A stretch of DNA of 5,379 bases from ZC4RG30 sp964632365 (lineage in GTDB: Bacteria; Pseudomonadota; Gammaproteobacteria; Steroidobacterales; Steroidobacteraceae): NCBI GenBank assembly GCA_964632365.1, contig CAZWDR010000146.1, positions 1-5,379 of the forward strand, given 5' to 3'. This document shows, in pieces, positions 1 through 5,379 of this stretch (the first letter of the stretch is position 1; each line of letters begins with the position of its first letter). Position numbers and translations under genes: made by a program. The notes under the pieces were generated by a model. It searched no databases and was not told the origin of the DNA. It was given only the letters and a program-made list of their open reading frames with translations.

Positions 1-167
1 CCGGCATGCATCATCTCGACGGCGCAGCAGGCCAGGCCGAAGGTCATCGGCCACAGTGATCCGGTGCGCGCCCAGCTCACCAGGTTGTCGAGCTGGGTGG
101 TCATGAACCCGCGCTTCGCCCAGCTCTCGGGGTTCTCCGGCGGCAGCTCGACTTCTTCTAGTCCCAC
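1..167 (-). CDS. nuoB: NADH-quinone oxidoreductase subunit B (NuoB), 3' end outside window
   Basis: This is the start of NuoB, the peripheral-arm subunit of respiratory complex I that carries iron-sulfur cluster N2 and passes electrons to quinone. Only 55 codons are visible. They include the hallmark stretch WARTGSLWPMTFGLACCAVE (residues 32-51), whose adjacent cysteines C47 and C48 are two of the four N2 cluster ligands; the other two would lie beyond the window edge. I place the start at a GTG at 165-167, inside the last codons of nuoA (10-nt overlap), because an AAGGGGG Shine-Dalgarno-like run sits 7 nt upstream and no ATG lies near. The in-frame ATG at residue 22 would leave too short an N-terminus and has no good ribosome site. 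The short N-terminus resembles the alphaproteobacterial/mitochondrial type more than the E. coli one. The family call is very secure; the exact start is moderately so. Confidence 0.95.
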   Translation of the reverse strand, partial: MGLEEVELPPENPESWAKRGFMTTQLDNLVSWARTGSLWPMTFGLACCAVEMMHA

Positions 168-526
168 TCCAGCGCCCCCTTCTTCCACTCGTATGCGAAC
201 CCGACCACCAGGATGAACAGGAAGACGCCCATCGCCACGAGGCCGGTGGTGCCGGTCTCGGACATCGACACTGCCCACGGAAACAGGAACGCAATCTCGA
301 GGTCGAACACGATGAACAGGATGGCGACCAGGTAGTAGCGCACGTCGAAGCGCGCGCGGGTGTCCTCGAAGGCCTCGAAGCCGCATTCGTAGGCCGAGAG
401 CTTTTCAGGATCGCCGCGATGGCGCACGCCGAGCCGGCCCAGGATGTTGCCGAGCCCCAGCAGGGCCACTGCGAGGCCGCCGGCGACACCAAGGAAGATC
501 AGTACTGGAAGATAGTTGGCGAGCAT
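158..526 (-). CDS. nuoA: NADH-quinone oxidoreductase subunit A (NuoA)
   Basis: NuoA is a small membrane subunit of proton-pumping NADH:quinone oxidoreductase (complex I), located where the membrane arm meets the quinone site. The 122-residue protein has three hydrophobic segments, at about residues 5-29, 64-86 and 95-112. Family motifs are present: YECGFE (46-51) in the loop after the first helix, the acidic FDLE (74-77; D75 and E77 match residues known to matter in E. coli NuoA) in the second helix, and the C-terminal EWKKGALEW (113-121). The length and ending fit the alphaproteobacterial/Xanthomonas type rather than the longer enterobacterial form. The start is an ATG at 524-526 with only a weak GGA core 6 nt upstream. 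It is the first gene of the nuo operon: nuoB follows with a 10-nt overlap. A terminator-like hairpin lies just upstream of the start. Confidence 0.97.
   Translation of the reverse strand: MLANYLPVLIFLGVAGGLAVALLGLGNILGRLGVRHRGDPEKLSAYECGFEAFEDTRARFDVRYYLVAILFIVFDLEIAFLFPWAVSMSETGTTGLVAMGVFLFILVVGFAYEWKKGALEWD
175..181 (-). promoter_or_regulatory. Ribosome binding site for nuoB (decides GTG start)
   Basis: The minus strand reads AAGGGGG here, within the nuoA coding sequence, with 7 nt between it and the GTG at 165-167. It supports that GTG as the nuoB start and implies translational coupling with nuoA. Confidence 0.55.
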
Positions 527-535
527 TGCGCGTCC

Positions 536-586
536 ACAACAAAACGGGGCTGTCGCGCTCCTTCGCGATGAAGGCGCGCCGCCCCG
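536..586 (-). terminator. Rho-independent terminator-like hairpin between tRNA-Leu and nuoA
   Basis: Read on the minus strand, CGGGGC (581-586) pairs with GCCCCG (545-550). Nested inside, GCGCGCCTTC (570-579) pairs with GAAGGAGCGC (555-564) with one mismatch and a 5-nt loop. The 3' arm runs straight into TTTTGTTGT (536-544). There is no T-run in the opposite direction, so it acts on minus-strand transcripts. It is well placed to end the tpiA-secG-tRNA-Leu transcript. The T-tract finishes about 10 nt before the nuoA ATG. An alternative pairing, 585-590 with 552-557, would break the lower stem, so attenuation is possible but unproven. Confidence 0.75.
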
Positions 587-598
587 CGACCGCGCGCA

Positions 599-607
599 AT
601 TGTATCA
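599..607 (-). promoter_or_regulatory. Possible extended -10 promoter for nuo
   Basis: The minus strand reads TGATACAAT, which matches an extended -10 element (TGn followed by a five-of-six match to TATAAT). It lies 17 nt after the 3' end of the tRNA. No good -35 box is seen at the usual distance (ACCATA, partly tRNA sequence). Transcription from it would begin near 592 and pass through the terminator-like hairpin before nuoA. This is an inference from pattern only. Confidence 0.4.
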
Positions 608-623
608 AACCGGATCAACTGTA

Positions 624-708
624 TGGTGCCGACGAGGAGATTCGAACTCCTACACCTTGCGGCGCTAGCCCCTCAAGCTAGTGTGTCTACCAATTCCACC
701 ACGTCGGC
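624..708 (-). tRNA. leuU: tRNA-Leu (anticodon GAG)
   Basis: An 85-nt class II tRNA with encoded CCA. The acceptor stem GCCGACG/CGTCGGC is a perfect 7 bp, followed by discriminator A and CCA (624-626). The anticodon arm is CTAGC, loop TTGAGGG, GCTAG, which puts anticodon GAG at 672-674 to read CUC and CUU leucine codons. A long variable arm (CGCC, GCAA loop, GGTG) is typical of leucine tRNAs. The T arm is AGGAG, loop TTCGAAT, CTCCT. It starts 13 nt after the secG stop, the same neighbourhood as E. coli leuU after secG, so it is probably cut out of a shared mRNA transcript. No promoter of its own is evident. Confidence 0.97.
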
Positions 709-721
709 ATTGCTAAGCTGT

Positions 722-1117
722 TCACTGCGCCGGAACTGCGGGTGCCGGCACGGGCACATCACCAGTCGGTGCGGGCGCCTGCGGCACTTCGAAGCTGCCC
801 GCATCCGGTGCTGCGGGCACGGGCACATCCTGCTCCACGCCTTCGGTCGCGAGCCGTTCAAGCACGCTCTCGGAGGGCGCGGTCGCCTGCGTCACCATGT
901 AGGCGAGCATCAGGCTGGTGACCATGAACAAAGTGGCCAGCACGGCCGTGGCCCGCGACAGCGCAGTGGTTGCGCCGCGCGCGCCGAACACGGTGCCGGA
1001 GGCGCCGGCACCGAAGCCCGCGCCGGCATCGGCACCCTTGCCGCGCTGGACCAGCACCAGCACCACGATGCAGGTGGCGCTGACGATATGGACGATCATC
1101 AGGAGCGTATGCAGCAT
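722..1117 (-). CDS. secG: Preprotein translocase subunit SecG
   Basis: SecG is the small accessory subunit of the SecYEG channel in the inner membrane and aids SecA-driven protein export. The 131-residue protein has the family layout: a first membrane helix (about 3-23), the conserved cytoplasmic loop beginning QRGKGADAG (24-32) and containing GASGTVFG (38-45), and a second helix (about 55-76). The tail from about residue 78 is rich in Pro, Ala and Val, with DVPVPA twice (97-102 and 120-125). It makes the protein about 20 residues longer than E. coli SecG (110). The ATG at 1115-1117 is 6 nt after the tpiA stop. AAAGGA in the last tpiA codons and a GAGAAGA run can serve as ribosome site. Co-transcription with tpiA and the downstream tRNA is likely. 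Confidence 0.95.
   Translation of the reverse strand: MLHTLLMIVHIVSATCIVVLVLVQRGKGADAGAGFGAGASGTVFGARGATTALSRATAVLATLFMVTSLMLAYMVTQATAPSESVLERLATEGVEQDVPVPAAPDAGSFEVPQAPAPTGDVPVPAPAVPAQ
743..829 (-). repeat. Imperfect direct repeat in the secG tail
   Basis: Two 18-nt copies at 743-760 and 812-829 differ at one base, and each encodes DVPVPA. They are 69 nt (23 codons) apart start to start, so the repeat keeps reading frame. It looks like an in-frame duplication in a disordered Pro/Ala-rich tail rather than a mobile or regulatory repeat. Confidence 0.7.
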
Positions 1118-1123
1118 TCTTCT

Positions 1124-1897
1124 CTACATCCTTTCGGCGGCCGCGCGGATCGCCTGGAATTCTTCAGCCTTCAGCGAGGCGCCGCCGATCAGGCCGCCAT
1201 CGACATCCGGCATGCCGAACAGCTCGGGCGCATTGGCCGCCTTGACGCTGCCGCCATACAGGATGGTCAGCGCGGCGGCGATGTTAGCATCGCGTGCCGC
1301 CACCCGCCCACGGATGAACGCGTGGACATCCTGTGCCTGCTGGGGCGTGGCATTGCGCCCCGTGCCGATGGCCCATACCGGTTCGTAGGCCACCACTGCG
1401 CGCGCGAGTGATTCGACGCCGCACAGCGCCAGCACTGCATCGAGCTGGCGCGCGACGACCTGGTTGGTGGCGCCGGCATCGCGCTCGGCGAGGGTCTCGC
1501 CGACACAAAGCACCGGCGTCAGGCCCGCGGCATGTGCCGCGAAGAACTTGCGCGCCACCAGCGCATCATCCTCGCCGTTGAGCGCGCGACGCTCAGAGTG
1601 CCCGACCAGCACATGGGTGGCCCCCACGTCGGCGATCATCGCGGCGGACACCTCACCGGTGAACGCGCCCTGCGGCTCGGCGCTGACGTCCTGCGCGCCG
1701 GCGCCGATGGCGGAGCCGGCCAGCTGACGCACCACATCGCTGAGGTAGACATAGGGCGGAAAGACCAGGCATGCCGCCGAGTCGCGCGCGCCGGCGGACA
1801 GCAGCGCGTCGAGCAGCGCCGCATTGGCGGCCCGCGAGCCGTGCATCTTCCAGTTGCCCGCCACGATGGGCCGGCGATTTTTGACGTTGTTCTGCAT
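1124..1897 (-). CDS. tpiA: Triosephosphate isomerase
   Basis: TpiA interconverts dihydroxyacetone phosphate and glyceraldehyde 3-phosphate in the cytoplasm, for glycolysis and gluconeogenesis. The 257-residue TIM barrel has all expected active-site parts: GNWKMH (14-19; N15, K17), the catalytic histidine in VGHSERR (98-104; H100), the catalytic base in YEPVWAIGTG (171-180; E172, running into the flexible loop 6), and the phosphate-binding YGGSV (214-218) and LIGGASL (236-242). The length is normal. The ATG at 1895-1897 is the only start codon before the first strand, giving about 8 residues ahead of the usual RPIVAGNWK beginning. It has no clear Shine-Dalgarno sequence. It follows glmM after 86 nt and precedes secG by 6 nt; the upstream gap has its own promoter candidate. 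Confidence 0.98.
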   Translation of the reverse strand: MQNNVKNRRPIVAGNWKMHGSRAANAALLDALLSAGARDSAACLVFPPYVYLSDVVRQLAGSAIGAGAQDVSAEPQGAFTGEVSAAMIADVGATHVLVGHSERRALNGEDDALVARKFFAAHAAGLTPVLCVGETLAERDAGATNQVVARQLDAVLALCGVESLARAVVAYEPVWAIGTGRNATPQQAQDVHAFIRGRVAARDANIAAALTILYGGSVKAANAPELFGMPDVDGGLIGGASLKAEEFQAIRAAAERM

Positions 1898-1905
1898 CAG
1901 GATTT

Positions 1906-1927
1906 GCCCGCGGCAGTCGTCGCGGGC
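1906..1927 (-). other. GC-rich hairpin in the tpiA leader
   Basis: A perfect 7-bp inverted repeat, GCCCGCG, with an 8-nt loop, ending 8 nt before the tpiA ATG. No T-run follows, so it is not an intrinsic terminator. If the promoter candidate at 1933-1961 is used, the RNA would begin almost at the foot of this hairpin. It could protect the 5' end or limit ribosome access, since the only GGG near the start is in its 3' arm. Confidence 0.5.
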
Positions 1928-1932
1928 GCGCG

Positions 1933-1961
1933 ATCATAGCGGTGCAGGCGCGCGGCCGCAA
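1933..1961 (-). promoter_or_regulatory. Candidate sigma70 promoter for tpiA-secG-tRNA-Leu
   Basis: The minus strand has TATGAT (1933-1938, five of six to consensus) preceded after a 17-nt spacer by TTGCGG (1956-1961, keeping TTG). It lies in the 86-nt glmM-tpiA gap, the only substantial gap between ftsH and the tRNA. This suggests tpiA onward can be transcribed separately from ftsH-folP-glmM. Confidence 0.45.
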
Positions 1962-1983
1962 ACCGCGCTGCGGCAACCCCCGT

Positions 1984-3311
<1,328 letters not shown>

Positions 3312-3315
<4 letters not shown>

Positions 3316-4160
3316 TGCCAGGGTTTCCCTTGTTGTTGTTGTGCCGCGGCCCAGGCCACCGCCACCGCGTCGCGCGTCGCAGCGACATCGTGGGCGCGGA
3401 TGATGCGCGCCCCGTTGAAGGTGGCCAGCGTGGCCAGCGCGACGCTGCCGGCGAGCCGCTCGTGCACGGCGCGGCCGGTCAGCGGCCCCAGCATCGACTT
3501 GCGCGACAGGCCGGCGAGCAACGGGAAGTCCATCGCGGCGAGCTGCGCCAGGCCGTTGAGCAGCTGCAGGTTGTGCGCGATGGTCTTGCCGAAGCCGAAG
3601 CCCGGATCAAGGCACAGCCGTTCGCGCGCGACGCCCGCAACGATGCAGGCCTCGGCGCGTTCGCGCAGGAAGGCACCGACCTCGGCGACCACATCGTCAT
3701 AGCGGGGGTCCTGCTGCATCGTGCGCGGGGTGCCCCGCATGTGCATCAGGCAGATCGCTGCGCCCGTGGTGGCCGCGGCCTCGAGCGCCCCGGGTTCGCC
3801 CAGCGCGCGCACATCGTTGATCAGGCCGGCGCCGGCACGCACCGCCTCGCGCATCACGCCGGGCTTCATGGTGTCCACCGAGAGCACGACGTCGAGACGC
3901 CCGGCCAGCGCCTCGACCACGGGAATCACCCGTTCGAGTTCCTGGTCGAGGGACACCGGCTCGGCGCCGGGGCGTGTGGACTCACCGCCCACATCGATGA
4001 TGGCCGCGCCATCGGCCACCATCTGCGCGCCCTGCGTGACGGCGGCGTCGAACTGGCGGAAGCGGCCGCCGTCGGAGAACGAGTCGGCGGTGACGTTGAG
4101 CACGCCCATCACCACCGGGCGCGACAGATCGAGCGCGCGCCCGCCACAGAGCAGCTTCAA
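3312..4160 (-). CDS. folP: Dihydropteroate synthase
   Basis: FolP condenses 6-hydroxymethyl-7,8-dihydropterin diphosphate with p-aminobenzoate to give dihydropteroate in folate synthesis, and is the target of sulfonamides. The 282-residue TIM barrel aligns without shift to E. coli FolP (also 282): N22 in VMGVLNVT (17-24), D56 in IIDVGGES (54-61), STRPG (61-65), D96 in SVDT (94-97), N115 in INDV (114-117), MHMRGTP (139-145), D185 in LDPGFGFGK (184-192), K221 in SRKS (219-222) and R255/H257 in RAHDV (255-259). F28 and P64, where resistance changes are known in E. coli, are wild type. Residue 25 is Ala instead of the usual Pro. The start is TTG at 4158-4160, supported by AAGAGGG 6 nt upstream and by the alignment. 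It lies 17 nt after ftsH and overlaps glmM by 4 nt. The tail is QQQQGKPWQ. Confidence 0.98.
3330..3341 (-). repeat. Four CAA codons at the folP end, next to the glmM ribosome site
   Basis: The minus strand has (CAA)x4, encoding Gln 274-277 of FolP, running into AAGGG, the apparent ribosome site of glmM. CAA is the minority glutamine codon expected in such GC-rich DNA. The tract is a short trinucleotide repeat and also an unstructured stretch before an otherwise GC-rich start region. Confidence 0.6.
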
Positions 4161-4166
4161 GTGAAG

Positions 4167-4173
4167 CCCTCTT
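4167..4173 (-). promoter_or_regulatory. Ribosome binding site for folP (supports TTG start)
   Basis: AAGAGGG on the minus strand in the 17-nt ftsH-folP gap, 6 nt before the TTG at 4158-4160. The next in-frame ATG (residue 18) would cut into the first barrel strand, so this site and the E. coli alignment settle the rare TTG start. Confidence 0.65.
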
Positions 4174-4177
4174 GCGG

Positions 4178-5379
<1,202 letters not shown>

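Noticed and set aside
624..708. tRNA-Leu 3' end as an integration (att) site
   Set aside because: No integrase, no second copy of the tRNA end and no mobile genes are nearby; the flanking genes are core operons.
623..1411. A 262-codon plus-strand open frame
   Set aside because: It begins within the tRNA-Leu complement and runs antisense to secG and tpiA; its composition is that of a shadow frame.
1955..1974. Inverted repeat GCCGCA/TGCGGC after glmM as a glmM terminator
   Set aside because: The stem is only 6 bp and no T-run follows in either direction; it also overlaps the candidate -35 box of tpiA.

Overview
This window holds a run of core housekeeping genes, all read from the minus strand. 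In transcription order (right to left) they are ftsH (5' end cut off by the window), folP, glmM, tpiA, secG, a tRNA-Leu(GAG), nuoA and nuoB (3' end cut off). The DNA is GC-rich. The order ftsH-folP-glmM-(tpiA)-secG-tRNA-Leu is a well-known gammaproteobacterial arrangement: E. coli has ftsH-folP-glmM-secG-leuU, and pseudomonads add tpiA. A nuo operon directly after the tRNA recalls Xanthomonadales-like genomes. The best guess is a chromosomal segment of a high-GC gammaproteobacterium of the Xanthomonadales/Nevskiales/Chromatiales kind. Genus cannot be told from the sequence alone.

Layout: ftsH 4178-5379 (membrane AAA+ zinc protease, second half of the AAA domain plus the whole peptidase domain) is followed after 17 nt by folP 4158/4160 down to 3312 (dihydropteroate synthase, TTG start). 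folP overlaps glmM (1984-3315, phosphoglucosamine mutase) by ATGA. An 86-nt gap then carries a plausible sigma70 promoter and a GC-rich hairpin in front of tpiA (1124-1897, triosephosphate isomerase). secG (722-1117) starts 6 nt after tpiA, and the tRNA-Leu (624-708) starts 13 nt after secG. A 97-nt gap carries a possible extended -10 promoter and a strong Rho-independent-terminator-like hairpin that ends about 10 nt before nuoA (158-526). nuoB (1-167) overlaps the end of nuoA by 10 nt.

The genes serve growth-linked tasks: membrane protein quality control (FtsH), folate synthesis (FolP), UDP-GlcNAc supply for peptidoglycan and LPS (GlmM), glycolysis (TpiA), protein export (SecG), decoding of CUC/CUU leucine codons, and respiratory complex I (Nuo). 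The tight spacing suggests ftsH-folP-glmM as one transcription unit, tpiA-secG-tRNA-Leu as a second that may also receive read-through, and nuo as a third.

I found no mobile element, CRISPR array, toxin-antitoxin, defence or biosynthetic cluster, and no sign of an undescribed system. The one non-routine point is how nuo is transcribed, given a terminator-like hairpin directly before nuoA with no room for a promoter after it. The rest of the findings are minor. No gene-free stretch reaches 300 bases.
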